Notes: generated from the sequence alone by a model not told the origin. A DNA stretch of 64,000 nt from an uncultured Eubacteriales bacterium (GCA_900315485.1 OMZI01000018.1:37459-101458); one strand, 5' to 3'; shown: positions 17,805 through 26,516, counted from the first letter of the stretch. Numbers and translations: made by a program.

Positions 17805-18983
17805 TTACTGCTCAACGTATTTACCATCCTGAATGAGGTAAATCTTAGGAGCCTTATCAACTACACCTGTGGACTCCCACTTCATCTCGCCGGATGCTGT
17901 CAGACCAGTGATGCTGAATCCGCCGTTGAACTGTTCTATCATTGCCTCACAGATATCTTCCATGCTTGCATCAGTTCCAAGACCTGTCTTGCCGAATGCT
18001 TCATATACTGCATATACGCAGTCATATGCGTCAGCTGCGAACTGGATAGGCTTCTCACCGTAAGCTTTCTGATATGCATCAACGAATGCCTTTGTAGCGT
18101 CATCCTCTGCATCTGCAGAGAACGGTGTCAGGAGCAGAGATCCTTCAGCAAGAGCTGTATCGAATCCTTCAAGAGCAAGGATTCCGTCAAGTCCGTCACA
18201 TCCGAAGTACTTAGGTGCGTATCCCATATCACTTGCCTGCTTCATGATATTCGAAGCTGGTGTGTAGTAGATTGGCAGGAAGATTAAATCAACGTTTGCA
18301 TTCTTCATGCTGTTGAGCTGTGCACTGAAGTCAGCATTAGCATCATCAGCGAAAGCCTCTGCTGCAGCAACAGTCTTGCCCTTAGCTTCGAATTCAGCCT
18401 TGAATGCATCGTAGATTCCTGTTGAGTAGTTGTCTGCGTTGTTATAGATAGCACCAACTACTGCATCAGGATAGTTCTCAGCGATGTAATCTGCTGCGAT
18501 CTGTCCCTGCTGAGGATCCTGGAAGCAGAGCTGATATACATTGTCATTGCCTTCAACTACAGCTGCTGCAGAAGCAGATGGTGTCAGGACGAATGTTCTG
18601 TTCTCATATGCTTCAGCTGCTACAGCTGTACAAGGTGCAGATGTTACTGTTCCGATAAGAATCTGCATTCCATCGTCCATAAGCTTGTTATAAGCGTTTA
18701 CTGACTTCTCAGCATCATGCTCGTCATCCTGCATGTCCCATACAAGCTGAACGCCATCAGGATTTGCTGCGTTGATCTCATCAACAGCGAGCTGAGCACC
18801 ATTATTAACTGCAACTCCGTAGAGAGCTGCCGGTCCGGTCAGAGGTCCGATGCCGCCAAGATGCAACACATTGTCGCCGCCTTCGCTGCCGCCGTCACTT
18901 GAACCGCCACCGCATGCTGTCATAGCAAATACCATCATTACCGACAGAGCTACGACAAGAAATTTTGTCCAATTCTTCTTCAT
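17805..18983 (-). CDS. livJ: Branched-chain amino acid ABC transporter substrate-binding lipoprotein
   Basis: Extracellular solute-binding protein that delivers Leu, Ile or Val to LivHM. 392 aa with a lipoprotein signal peptide (FLVVALSVMMVFAMTAC; lipidated Cys at about residue 24) and a Gly/Ser-rich linker, then the periplasmic-binding fold (LHLGGIGPLTGPAALYG). RBS AAAGGAG precedes the ATG. It is the first structural gene of the livJHMGF operon and lies about 290 bases after the probable transcription start, behind a leader ORF. Confidence 0.94.
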   Translation of the reverse strand: MKKNWTKFLVVALSVMMVFAMTACGGGSSDGGSEGGDNVLHLGGIGPLTGPAALYGVAVNNGAQLAVDEINAANPDGVQLVWDMQDDEHDAEKSVNAYNKLMDDGMQILIGTVTSAPCTAVAAEAYENRTFVLTPSASAAAVVEGNDNVYQLCFQDPQQGQIAADYIAENYPDAVVGAIYNNADNYSTGIYDAFKAEFEAKGKTVAAAEAFADDANADFSAQLNSMKNANVDLIFLPIYYTPASNIMKQASDMGYAPKYFGCDGLDGILALEGFDTALAEGSLLLTPFSADAEDDATKAFVDAYQKAYGEKPIQFAADAYDCVYAVYEAFGKTGLGTDASMEDICEAMIEQFNGGFSITGLTASGEMKWESTGVVDKAPKIYLIQDGKYVEQ

Positions 18984-19101
18984 AATTCTTTCTCCTTTGA
19001 TACCCTAGAATTATTTGTCTTTTGACCTGAGTGATAGTTGATGTGTTACCCATTCGGTCCCGGACTCCCATATCAGCGGTGCTGCCCGCCTGCATGATTA
19101 A

Positions 19102-19121
19102 AGCCCGCATTGCTGCGGGCT
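19102..19121 (-). promoter_or_regulatory. Attenuator-type hairpin in the liv leader
   Basis: 8-bp stem AGCCCGCA / TGCGGGCT with a 4-base loop, followed by TTTAAT on the minus strand. It lies between the leader ORF and livJ. The left arm GCCCGC can instead pair with a second GCGGGC located at 19084-19089 (complement), so two mutually exclusive helices are possible. The T run is weak. Confidence 0.55.
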
Positions 19122-19161
19122 CAGAGTCTGGGTTAATTCGATCTCAGTACTTCCTGCTGCC

Positions 19162-19248
19162 CTACAGCACAAATCCGTCCTTTTCAAGTCTCTCGACCAG
19201 AAGGACGCCGATAATGCTGATAATGACAACGTTTAATGTGAAGTACAT
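19162..19248 (-). CDS. Leader peptide rich in Leu/Ile/Val, upstream of liv operon
   Basis: 28-codon ORF with a strong ribosome site (AAAGGAG, 6 bases before ATG) at the start of the liv transcript. 14 of 28 residues are Leu, Ile or Val. The stretch from residue 5 to 18 holds 11 of them, including Val-Val-Ile-Ile and Val-Leu-Leu-Val. Its position between a consensus promoter and a hairpin upstream of a branched-chain amino acid importer fits a ribosome-stalling attenuation leader. The same composition would also suit a single-span membrane peptide, so the role is inferred. Confidence 0.65.
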   Translation of the reverse strand: MYFTLNVVIISIIGVLLVERLEKDGFVL

Positions 19249-19278
19249 AATGATCTCCTTTCGATTAAGTACAACCGA

Positions 19279-19307
19279 ATTATAGTATTGTGAAGATTTT
19301 GTGTCAA
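19279..19307 (-). promoter_or_regulatory. Consensus sigma-A promoter of the liv operon
   Basis: TTGACA (19302-19307) and TATAAT (19279-19284) with a 17-base spacer on the minus strand. The transcript should begin near 19272, giving a leader of about 290 bases before livJ. Confidence 0.88.
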
Positions 19308-19482
19308 CACTTTTTGTGTATTTACTCCAAATTCCGATGCAAAATTTGTGTACGAAATACAGAACAGGAGAATTTTTTGGTCATTTATCCTCATTTTCGG
19401 CGTTTTATCTGCCGTTTTTTGTAAGAAAACCTCAATACGCCATGTTGCATCAGATTCTGCTTTATGCAGATTTTTTCACTGT

Positions 19483-19526
19483 GTGAAAAGAAAACCGCCC
19501 TCACCCGGAGGTGCGAGCGGCCGTTT
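19483..19526 (-). terminator. Terminator of the phosphoribosyltransferase gene
   Basis: Imperfect hairpin (AAACGGCCGCTC pairing with GAGGGCGGTTT) read on the minus strand and followed by TTTTCTTTTC. The AT-rich stretch from here to the liv promoter (19308-19482) shows no gene. Confidence 0.7.
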
Positions 19527-19542
19527 ATCACTTTACAGTCTT

Positions 19543-20091
19543 CTATTGCGGAGTGCCGTCTGAATTGAAGAGCGGCAGGTACTCAAGATATGTTATATCC
19601 TTTCTGTCTGCAGCTTCTCCCTCTGCGAGAACAGCGAACTTTCCTACGAGTTCTCCGCCGACAGTGTCGACGAGCTGCTCAAGTGCAGCAACAGACTCTC
19701 CGGTGCTGATGACGTCGTCGACGATCAGGATGCGCTTGCCTTCAAGCACCTTTCTTTCGTCTCCGCCGAGGCAGAGCATCTGAACGTGGCTTGTAGTGAT
19801 CGACTTTACCTGTACCATTACAACGTCCTGCATGTAAAGCTTGGCTCCCTTGCGTGCAACAATGTATGGCTTGTCTGCCTGGCGTGCCATTTCATAGGTG
19901 AGAGGAATTCCCTTGGTCTCAGCTGTGAGAAGCACATCGAACTCCGGCGCAAGCTTCAGAAGGTCTCTGGCACATGCCTCGGTGATCTCAACATCGTTGA
20001 ACATAATAAATCCTGCGATGTACAGGTCATCAGTGATCTTGCAAAGCGGCATAGTCTTTTCTACGCCTGCGATCGTCATCGTGTATTCCAT
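19543..20091 (-). CDS. Purine phosphoribosyltransferase, Apt/Xpt type
   Basis: 182-aa type I phosphoribosyltransferase that would join a purine base (adenine or xanthine) to PRPP for salvage. The PRPP-binding loop ILIVDDVISTGES is near residue 120. The N-terminal hood has KITDDLYIAGF. RBS AAAGGA precedes the ATG. A TATAAT box is present upstream (complement of 20134-20139). I cannot decide between adenine and xanthine from the sequence. It has its own terminator and appears monocistronic. Confidence 0.82.
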   Translation of the reverse strand: MEYTMTIAGVEKTMPLCKITDDLYIAGFIMFNDVEITEACARDLLKLAPEFDVLLTAETKGIPLTYEMARQADKPYIVARKGAKLYMQDVVMVQVKSITTSHVQMLCLGGDERKVLEGKRILIVDDVISTGESVAALEQLVDTVGGELVGKFAVLAEGEAADRKDITYLEYLPLFNSDGTPQ

Positions 20092-20152
20092 AATCTAATC
20101 CTTTCTGTTCCATTCAGATTAATGAGCACTAATATTATACTATCACGCAACT

Positions 20153-20184
20153 AAAAATGCACCACCTATTCAAGGCGGTGCATT
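20153..20184 (-). terminator. Terminator of the phosphohexomutase-sortase operon
   Basis: 12-bp stem with one G-U pair (AATGCACC at one end) and a 5- to 6-base loop, read on the minus strand and followed by TTTTTAG. Confidence 0.87.
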
Positions 20185-20217
20185 CCTTGTCTTACTCCCA
20201 GCGGTGGATAATGCAGA

Positions 20218-20952
20218 TTACTCCCAAGGTATCATCTTGCCGACTACCATGTACCTCGCTTCCTGATACTCATACGCACAGGTGCTGAGGATGACCAGTC
20301 TGTCTTCGGCAGTCATCTCTTCTGTTGTGATATATGTCGCCAGCGATTTTATCAGGTTGATGTATTCCTGCTTGCCCTCTTCATCATGGAAGTTCGTAGT
20401 ATATATAGCGCTGTCAGACGGCTGGTGCACGAAAGCGCATATCTTCAGATGATACTTGCCTTCAGGCGTAATAAGCTCGAACTGCGGATGCTCCTTACAG
20501 TACTCAGGATCCTTGAGTTCCTTGATATCGCCGAACATCGTATGGTCCTGCATATGGTGTCCGTAGACTATGGTATTGAACTGATTAAACGGTTCTTCTG
20601 TAATTGCATCCGCAAACAGTGTTCCTCCCAGTGTCCATGTCCCGTCGAACGAGATGTGCAGGTAGTAATCGTTATCCTTTCCCTGAACTATCGGATAGTT
20701 GATGTTGGTGCTTTCATAGTAAAGCCATCCGACTATGTCAGGATTGATCTTGCGAAGGGCGTCAAAATCGATTTCTCCGTTGAAGCCTTCAGGCATCGCG
20801 GTCTCAGCGATCCTGCTGTATATATCTCTGTTGACCTTGTAATCATGCATGATCTTATACACTCTGTATCCCGAGAACACAACAATGCCAGCAAGACATA
20901 CCATGATTATGTCAAGCGCTATCCGTCTTACCTTGCTTTTCTTTTTCTTCAT
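20218..20952 (-). CDS. srtB: Class B sortase
   Basis: Membrane-anchored transpeptidase that links proteins with an NP-x-T-N- or related signal to the cell wall. 244 aa with a basic N-terminus and one transmembrane helix (IALDIIMVCLAGIVVFSGY). The catalytic His is in VYGHHMQD (residue about 130), the catalytic Cys in ILSTCAYE (about 220) and the Arg in EYQEARYMVV. No sortase substrate with a C-terminal sorting signal is visible in the window. It follows the phosphohexomutase gene by 32 bases. Confidence 0.93.
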   Translation of the reverse strand: MKKKKSKVRRIALDIIMVCLAGIVVFSGYRVYKIMHDYKVNRDIYSRIAETAMPEGFNGEIDFDALRKINPDIVGWLYYESTNINYPIVQGKDNDYYLHISFDGTWTLGGTLFADAITEEPFNQFNTIVYGHHMQDHTMFGDIKELKDPEYCKEHPQFELITPEGKYHLKICAFVHQPSDSAIYTTNFHDEEGKQEYINLIKSLATYITTEEMTAEDRLVILSTCAYEYQEARYMVVGKMIPWE

Positions 20953-20984
20953 CGCAGATTTTGCCTTTCCGGTGCCCGTTCCCT

Positions 20985-22484
20985 TTATTCAGGAATCACT
21001 ACGCCTTCATATCCCTTCAGGAATCCGTAAATGAGCGGCAGCGCCTTTTCTACGCCGCCTTCCTCATAGGATTCTATGTTCATCGGCATGACAGGATCGT
21101 GGAGAGACTTTCTAAGCAGGAACCAGCCCTTGCTTCCGTCCAGGTCATAATTGACGCGGACTCCCTCGTAGTTAGGAACTTCGAGTTCAAGTCCCGATGT
21201 CTCCTTGACCCACTTTTCCATGTCTTCAATCACTTTGGCTCCGAGAGCTCTGAAGTCATCGCCTTCAAGTCCGAATCTTATCTCGCAGGATTCAGCCGGA
21301 CTTTCAAGTCCCTCAAGCAAAGCGGTAATGTCCTTCCCCTCTGCCTTAAGCTTCGCTGCGTTTATCACTATCTGAACGGCGAGGAACGCCCCGTCGTCAA
21401 GATAGAAGTTATCCGTATATGCAGCATGTCCCGATGTCTCCATTGCAAGGAACGCCTGTCCGCCGTCTGCATTTATCTCCCTGGCCTTGTTTATAACATT
21501 CCTGTAGCCCCTCTTGTATCTGAGGTGCTTAAGGCCAAGCTTTCCTTCAAGGAAATCATGCAGCTGATCCGATGTTACGCTGTCTGTTACAACAGTGCCT
21601 CCCGGATAGTCCTCTGCCGCAAGAGCTGCAGCAAGAGCGACCGCCTCATTTCTTGCGATCGGCTTGCCGTCAGGTCCGACAGCTGCAGATCTGTCTACGT
21701 CTGTATCGAATATAAGCCCGAGGTCGGCCTTGCTGTCAAGCACAGCTTTGCATATTGATGCCATTGCCTCATCATTCTCAGGATTAGGCTGATGGTTAGG
21801 GAAAGTTCCGTCAGGCTCGAGGAACTGGCTTCCGCTGATATCAGCTCCCATAGGCTCGAGTACATCTTTTGCGAAAAATCCGCCGGCACCGTTTCCAGCA
21901 TCGACTACGATGTGCATACCGCTTAGTCCGCCCGGAACATCCTTGAGTCCGAGGGAAATCATCTGTCTGAGGTAAGCAGCATACATCTGCAGTACGTTCG
22001 ATTCTCTCTCCTCGTAAAATTCGCCTACAAAATTGTATTTTGCCGCCTTCTTAAGTATATCTGTTATGTCTTCCTTATCAAGTCCGCCTTCCCTGGTAAA
22101 GAACTTGAAGCCGTTTCTGTTCCACGGGAGGTGGCTCGCCGTGATCATGACAGCACCATCAAAATCCAGCTGCGGAAGCACGGTAGACATGAACATTGCC
22201 GGAGTGGAAGCAAGACCTGCATCATAGCACTCAGCTCCGAACATGGTCATACCCTTGAGCAGAGCCTCGGTAAGAGGACCTGCGCTGAGTCTTGAGTCGT
22301 GTCCGACCGCTATTCTCAGATCATACGGATTCTTACCTGCTTTGAAGCCCAGCCAGTATGCAAAAGCTCCTCCGATCGCGCCTGCAGCCTCAGGTGTCAG
22401 ATTGACCTCTTCTCCCGCAACGCCTTCCATTGCTACTCCGCGTATATCACTGCCGTTCTGCAGCTTCATGAAATCTATCATCAT
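20985..22484 (-). CDS. Phosphomannomutase/phosphoglucomutase
   Basis: 499-aa alpha-D-phosphohexomutase. The phosphoserine loop ITASHLPWNRNGFKF has the active-site Ser near residue 123. The metal-binding loop is FDTDVDRSA (near 260), and the C-terminal phosphate-binding end is present. It would supply sugar 1-phosphates for cell-surface glycans. Two tandem ATGs follow AAGGAG; the second has better spacing, so the start may be one codon later. It is paired with srtB, another envelope gene. The 135 bases before it hold only an imperfect hairpin. Confidence 0.9.
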   Translation of the reverse strand: MMIDFMKLQNGSDIRGVAMEGVAGEEVNLTPEAAGAIGGAFAYWLGFKAGKNPYDLRIAVGHDSRLSAGPLTEALLKGMTMFGAECYDAGLASTPAMFMSTVLPQLDFDGAVMITASHLPWNRNGFKFFTREGGLDKEDITDILKKAAKYNFVGEFYEERESNVLQMYAAYLRQMISLGLKDVPGGLSGMHIVVDAGNGAGGFFAKDVLEPMGADISGSQFLEPDGTFPNHQPNPENDEAMASICKAVLDSKADLGLIFDTDVDRSAAVGPDGKPIARNEAVALAAALAAEDYPGGTVVTDSVTSDQLHDFLEGKLGLKHLRYKRGYRNVINKAREINADGGQAFLAMETSGHAAYTDNFYLDDGAFLAVQIVINAAKLKAEGKDITALLEGLESPAESCEIRFGLEGDDFRALGAKVIEDMEKWVKETSGLELEVPNYEGVRVNYDLDGSKGWFLLRKSLHDPVMPMNIESYEEGGVEKALPLIYGFLKGYEGVVIPE

Positions 22485-22619
22485 AATCTCCTTGTTTATG
22501 TATTAACCGGGGAATGTCTGCCTGTTATTTTTCAATAAGTCAGACAAATTGCATGGTTATTGTATCACACATGCACCTTTTATTCCCGTCCCCGTTCGGA
22601 TTCCGGAAATAGTGATTCT

Positions 22620-22931
22620 CTATAGAAAGCTTTCCAGAATAAACACGGTAACGCAGCATATGACCGCCACCCTCAGAAGGCTCGCTCCGTACCATGCCGC
22701 CAGTATTCCCGCGATCAGTGCTGCCGCTCCGGCGACCGGTGACTGTGTGGCCTCCACTATAGCCGGGAAGGTCATCACCGCCAGCGTCACGTACGGCACA
22801 TAATACAGGAACGACTGGAAGAATCTGTTCTCGATAGGCTTCTTCATAACAAGTGAAGCCGCAACTCTCATCAGCCATGTCGCGAAGACCATGACGAATA
22901 TGTAGATGTAGATATATACGCCACTACTCAT
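22620..22931 (-). CDS. azlD: Branched-chain amino acid exporter small subunit AzlD
   Basis: 103-aa membrane protein with three to four hydrophobic segments (YIYIYIFVMVFATWLM, YVTLAVMTFPAIVEA, AAALIAGILAAWYGA). It pairs with AzlC to export branched-chain amino acids. The start overlaps the azlC stop by 8 bases, with AGGCGG 8 bases upstream. An ATG two codons earlier is possible. Longer in-frame extensions run back into azlC and are not real. Last gene of ilvB-ilvN-azlC-azlD. Confidence 0.88.
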   Translation of the reverse strand: MSSGVYIYIYIFVMVFATWLMRVAASLVMKKPIENRFFQSFLYYVPYVTLAVMTFPAIVEATQSPVAGAAALIAGILAAWYGASLLRVAVICCVTVFILESFL

Positions 22932-23718
22932 CTGCATCACCGCCTTCCGCACGCGAATACATTTCCACGTCCTCAGAGATCTTTTCCGCTTCCCCCATGA
23001 TCTCCTTTTCCGCCGCTTCTTCACTTCTCGGGAAGAGTACGGCAAACAGAGCAGATATAAGGACTGTCAGTATGATGGTCCTGTTGCCCTGCGAGAGGTC
23101 AGATATCACAGGCAGCTTTCCGGCAGCCAGCGAGCAGGCAAAGCTCACGATTACAGCTCCTGCTACCGCCTTGTCCTTTCTCGACGGCGGAATTATGACC
23201 GCAAGGAACATGCCGAAGAGAGCAACGCTCAGCGCGCTGACTATCCTCGCCGGCAGGATGTTTCCCATCGATATCCCGAGAGCAGTGCCCACGGCCCACA
23301 TCGGTACAGCCGTGATAAGGGCCCCGAATGTATAGTACGGAGTCGGCACTCCCGGTCTCGCGATGGTAATCCCGAATATCTCATCTGTGATGCAGGTGCC
23401 TACAAGCATCCTTGTCCCGAGCGGGGTCCCCGCCGGCATCCTCTGATTGAGGGCAAAACCCATAAGGATGTATCTCGCGTTGATGATGAACGTAAGGACT
23501 ATAAGTTCTATAAGCGCCGTGTTTGCGGCATACAGGGAGAAGCCCATGTACTGTCCCGCCGATGCATATGTAAGAAGACTTGCAAGGAACCCCTGGAAAG
23601 GGCTGAACCCGTATCCCCTGGCCGCGATGCCAAGCGAAAAAGCCACGGCAAAATAGCCGAGGCCTATCGGGAGACCGTCCCTCATTCCATGTCTGAAAAT
23701 GGTTCTGTTATCTTCCAC
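22924..23718 (-). CDS. azlC: Branched-chain amino acid exporter large subunit AzlC
   Basis: 264-aa membrane protein with the AzlC pattern: DGLPIGLGYFAVAFSLGI, SLLTYASAGQYM, NARYILMGFAL and TDEIFGI. Probably starts at GTG with AGGG upstream. The last 35 residues form an acidic tail. It follows ilvN by 22 bases, placing an exporter in the same transcript as acetolactate synthase. Confidence 0.92.
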   Translation of the reverse strand: MEDNRTIFRHGMRDGLPIGLGYFAVAFSLGIAARGYGFSPFQGFLASLLTYASAGQYMGFSLYAANTALIELIVLTFIINARYILMGFALNQRMPAGTPLGTRMLVGTCITDEIFGITIARPGVPTPYYTFGALITAVPMWAVGTALGISMGNILPARIVSALSVALFGMFLAVIIPPSRKDKAVAGAVIVSFACSLAAGKLPVISDLSQGNRTIILTVLISALFAVLFPRSEEAAEKEIMGEAEKISEDVEMYSRAEGGDADE

Positions 23719-23740
23719 CTATACCCTCTGTTGTAACGAA

Positions 23741-24214
23741 TTATTTGTATTCCATTGCTATCGCACCGGTACGCTGCACCTCTGCGATGCCAAAGCTCTT
23801 GACCATCTGGATGAAGTCTTCCACTTCATCTGTCGGTGCGTGATACTCAAGGATCAGATGCTTGGGCGTCACCTTCAGTATCCTGGCGCCCGTTATCTGG
23901 CACAGCTCGATGATAGACGACCTGTTGGTCGCTGTGTATGCGAGCTTGATAAGCATCATCTCAAGGCAGACGCTTCTCGCCTCGCTCAGGCGGCGCACCT
24001 TGATTACATCGACCTTTTTATTGAGCTGTTTCTCGATCTGATCTATAGTTCTCTGGTCTCCGGTGGACACTATGGTCATACTGGAGATCTCGTGATTGTC
24101 AGTCTCACCTACTGCGAGGCTGTCGATGTTGAATCCGCGGCGGGCGAACAGTCCGGAGATGCCTGACAGTACACCGTCTCTGTTTTCAACCAGTACAGAA
24201 AATATGCCTTTCAT
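23741..24214 (-). CDS. ilvN: Acetolactate synthase small (regulatory) subunit
   Basis: 157-aa regulatory subunit with an N-terminal ACT domain (FSVLVENRDGVLSGISGLF) that binds Val for feedback control, and the C-terminal activation domain (IIELCQITGARILKV). Normal length. It lies 15 bases after ilvB. Confidence 0.95.
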   Translation of the reverse strand: MKGIFSVLVENRDGVLSGISGLFARRGFNIDSLAVGETDNHEISSMTIVSTGDQRTIDQIEKQLNKKVDVIKVRRLSEARSVCLEMMLIKLAYTATNRSSIIELCQITGARILKVTPKHLILEYHAPTDEVEDFIQMVKSFGIAEVQRTGAIAMEYK

Positions 24215-24229
24215 CTTCGCTCCTCCCCG

Positions 24230-25846
24230 CTACTTTACCTTGTCTTCACCGTCAACATTGACTACCATCAGGCTCGCTTCCCTGCAAGCAAGGAACTCAT
24301 CAAGTCTCTCATCGAGCTCTTCATTGGAAGAGCATTCGAAGTACGGCATGTCGTATGCTTCGGCTATCTTGTCGTATCTCGGCCAGTCTCTCAGCCTTAC
24401 GCCTATATAGTGCTCTCCGTAAGTATTGTTCTGGTACTCTCTTACAAGTCCGAGGAATCCGTTGCGGACAACTATTACCTTGATGTCGACTTCATTGATC
24501 TTGATGGACGCGAACTCATTCATAGACATCTGGAAAGCTCCGTCGCCGGTAACAGCCACGACCTGCTTTGAAGGATCGAACAGCTTGGCTCCTACAGCTG
24601 CAGGAATGGAATAACCCATGGTCCCCATTCCGCCGGTGGTCAGGAATCTGCCTTCCTTCATCACGTAGTTATCAGCGCTCCACAGCTGGTTCTGCCCGAC
24701 ATCGGCTACGTAAACCGCATCGTCATCCATCTTCTCAGAAAGCTTCTGGACCAGAATGTTCGGATTGACCAGCCTGTCGCTGAAGACTCTCTTGTCGACC
24801 GTGCTGTGCTTGATCTCATCAAGCTCTTCTATCCAGTCCTGTCCGGCAGGGCTGATGTCCTCAGCAAGAAGCAGTCTGAATATCTCGCCGGCATCTCCTA
24901 CGAGAGGTATTGTCGGTCCCATATTTTTACCGATCTCAGCCGTGTCTATATCTATGTGTATGATCGTCCTGCTCCTGAGGTTCTCAGGCTGCGGTATTGC
25001 CCTGTCAGCAAGACGTGCACCAACGATCACGAGAAGGTCGGCTCTTCTTACAGCCTTGTTGGCATAAGGCTTACCGTTGTTTCCGAGCATTCCGAAGTTC
25101 AGGGGATGCTTCTTAGGCATTACGCCCATGCCCATCATCGTGTGTACGACCGGAATGTTGAACTTCTCGCAGAAGTCCCTGACTGCCTGCTCCCCGTTTC
25201 CGAGAATGACACCGCCGCCGGCACAGATAAGAGGCTTTTCCGCTTTGTCTATAGCTTCGATGACCCTTCTGAACTGGCTCATGTTTACCTTGATTTCAGG
25301 CTTGTATCCGCGGATGGAAACGCCGTCCGGATATGCAAAAGGCTTTCTCAGATTTCTGTTCTGCACATCCATCGGAACGTCAATGAGGACCGGTCCTTTA
25401 CGTCCGGTCGAAGCTATGTAGAAAGCTTCCCTGAACACCCTCGGGATGTCATCAGGATCCTTGACAAGATAGCTGTGCTTGACGAAGGACTCCGTCGCGC
25501 CTCTCATGTCAGCCTCCTGGAACACATCGCGTCCCAGCAGGTCACTCGAGACCTGACCTGAGATCGCCACGATAGGAATGCTGTCAGCATAAGCTGTCGC
25601 CAGAGCCGTAATGAGATTGGTAGCTCCCGGCCCCGATGTGACAGTGCACACAGCTGTCCTGCGCGAGACTCTTGCATAGCCGCTGGCCGCGTGGCCCGCG
25701 TTCTGCTCCTGCCTCACGAGTATATGCTCTATACTTGAATGATACAGCCCTTCATAAAAAGGAGCTATTGCCACTCCCGGATATCCGAATATCCTTGTGA
25801 TGCCCTCCAGTTCCAGACATCTGACCATTGCTTCAGCGCCGTTCAT
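24230..25846 (-). CDS. ilvB: Acetolactate synthase large subunit
   Basis: Thiamine-diphosphate enzyme that joins two pyruvates (or pyruvate and 2-ketobutyrate) in the first shared step of Val, Leu and Ile synthesis. 538 aa, slightly short for the family. It has the catalytic Glu region near residue 45 (LVRQEQNAGHAASGYAR), the FAD/central domain (CAGGGVILGNGEQ) and the TPP motif GDGAFQMSMNEF. RBS AAAGGGG. First gene of ilvB-ilvN-azlC-azlD. Confidence 0.95.
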   Translation of the reverse strand: MNGAEAMVRCLELEGITRIFGYPGVAIAPFYEGLYHSSIEHILVRQEQNAGHAASGYARVSRRTAVCTVTSGPGATNLITALATAYADSIPIVAISGQVSSDLLGRDVFQEADMRGATESFVKHSYLVKDPDDIPRVFREAFYIASTGRKGPVLIDVPMDVQNRNLRKPFAYPDGVSIRGYKPEIKVNMSQFRRVIEAIDKAEKPLICAGGGVILGNGEQAVRDFCEKFNIPVVHTMMGMGVMPKKHPLNFGMLGNNGKPYANKAVRRADLLVIVGARLADRAIPQPENLRSRTIIHIDIDTAEIGKNMGPTIPLVGDAGEIFRLLLAEDISPAGQDWIEELDEIKHSTVDKRVFSDRLVNPNILVQKLSEKMDDDAVYVADVGQNQLWSADNYVMKEGRFLTTGGMGTMGYSIPAAVGAKLFDPSKQVVAVTGDGAFQMSMNEFASIKINEVDIKVIVVRNGFLGLVREYQNNTYGEHYIGVRLRDWPRYDKIAEAYDMPYFECSSNEELDERLDEFLACREASLMVVNVDGEDKVK

Positions 25847-25938
25847 AAGATAGTACCCCTTTTCCGTTACCTTACTCAGTTATTTCAATGCCTTAAGCAG
25901 ATAGTTTCTTTTTTGTCCCATAATAAGGTCAGTTTATT

Positions 25939-25969
25939 ATTGTAAACACATTATTCAGAGGCTTGTCAA
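25939..25969 (-). promoter_or_regulatory. Candidate ilvB promoter
   Basis: TTGACA (25964-25969) and TACAAT (25939-25944) with a 19-base spacer. The leader of about 85 bases contains no amino-acid-rich ORF and no clear attenuator hairpin. Confidence 0.55.
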
Positions 25970-26001
25970 CTGGTTTTGCTCTTTTTCCCTTCAGCTCAGG
26001 C

Positions 26002-26032
26002 AAAAGAAAGCAGGGACCGTAACGGCCCCTGC
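26002..26032 (-). terminator. Terminator of the V-ATPase operon
   Basis: GC-rich stem (GCAGGGGCCG pairing with CGGTCCCTGC with one mismatch) read on the minus strand, followed by TTTCTTTTG. Confidence 0.87.
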
Positions 26033-26065
26033 CTTCGTTAAGGAAATTGTGTATGTTTTGCTGTA

Positions 26066-26500
26066 TTAGCCGGCACTGTTGAGCAGCAGCAGTCCGAATA
26101 CGAGTGTGAAGAGCGCTACCGTCTCAACGATACCGATTACGATGAAGTAGTTAGCAGTACCCTTTCCTGTTGCTCCGAGAGCATCAGATGCAGCAGCTGC
26201 GCATCTGCCCTGGAAGAGAGCAGACAGACCGATTGCAAGTCCTCCGAAGAGTCCTACACCGAGAGCCATACCAGGATCACAGTTAGCACTGTTGATGAAG
26301 TTCATCAGCAGGAAACCGTAAATGGTCTGTGTAAGAGGAGCACCTGTGAACGCGATCATGATGAATGGTGCAGGCTTTCCTGCAGCATAACATTTCTTCC
26401 ATGCACCTACCGAAGACATGCCGGCAAAACCAGCGCCGAATGCAGAACCAGCAGCAGATAAACCAAGGGCCGCAGCCATACCTATAAATGCAAGATTCAT
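26066..26500 (-). CDS. atpK: V-type ATPase membrane ring subunit K
   Basis: Ion-carrying rotor subunit. 144 aa with four transmembrane helices formed by a duplicated hairpin. The carboxylate is the Glu of GIVETVALF in helix 4. The segment APLTQTIYGF in helix 2 and FQGRCAAAA in helix 3 match the Na+-ligand segments of Enterococcus hirae NtpK (Thr and Gln before YGF, Gln before G-R/K, Glu in helix 4). This favours Na+ coupling, by inference. Last gene of the operon. Confidence 0.93.
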   Translation of the reverse strand: MNLAFIGMAAALGLSAAGSAFGAGFAGMSSVGAWKKCYAAGKPAPFIMIAFTGAPLTQTIYGFLLMNFINSANCDPGMALGVGLFGGLAIGLSALFQGRCAAAASDALGATGKGTANYFIVIGIVETVALFTLVFGLLLLNSAG

Positions 26501-26516
26501 AATAATTTCTCCTTTT

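Noticed and set aside
25880-25921. 13-codon ORF in the ilvB leader as a possible attenuator peptide
   Set aside because: No ribosome site, not rich in Leu/Ile/Val, and no terminator hairpin follows.
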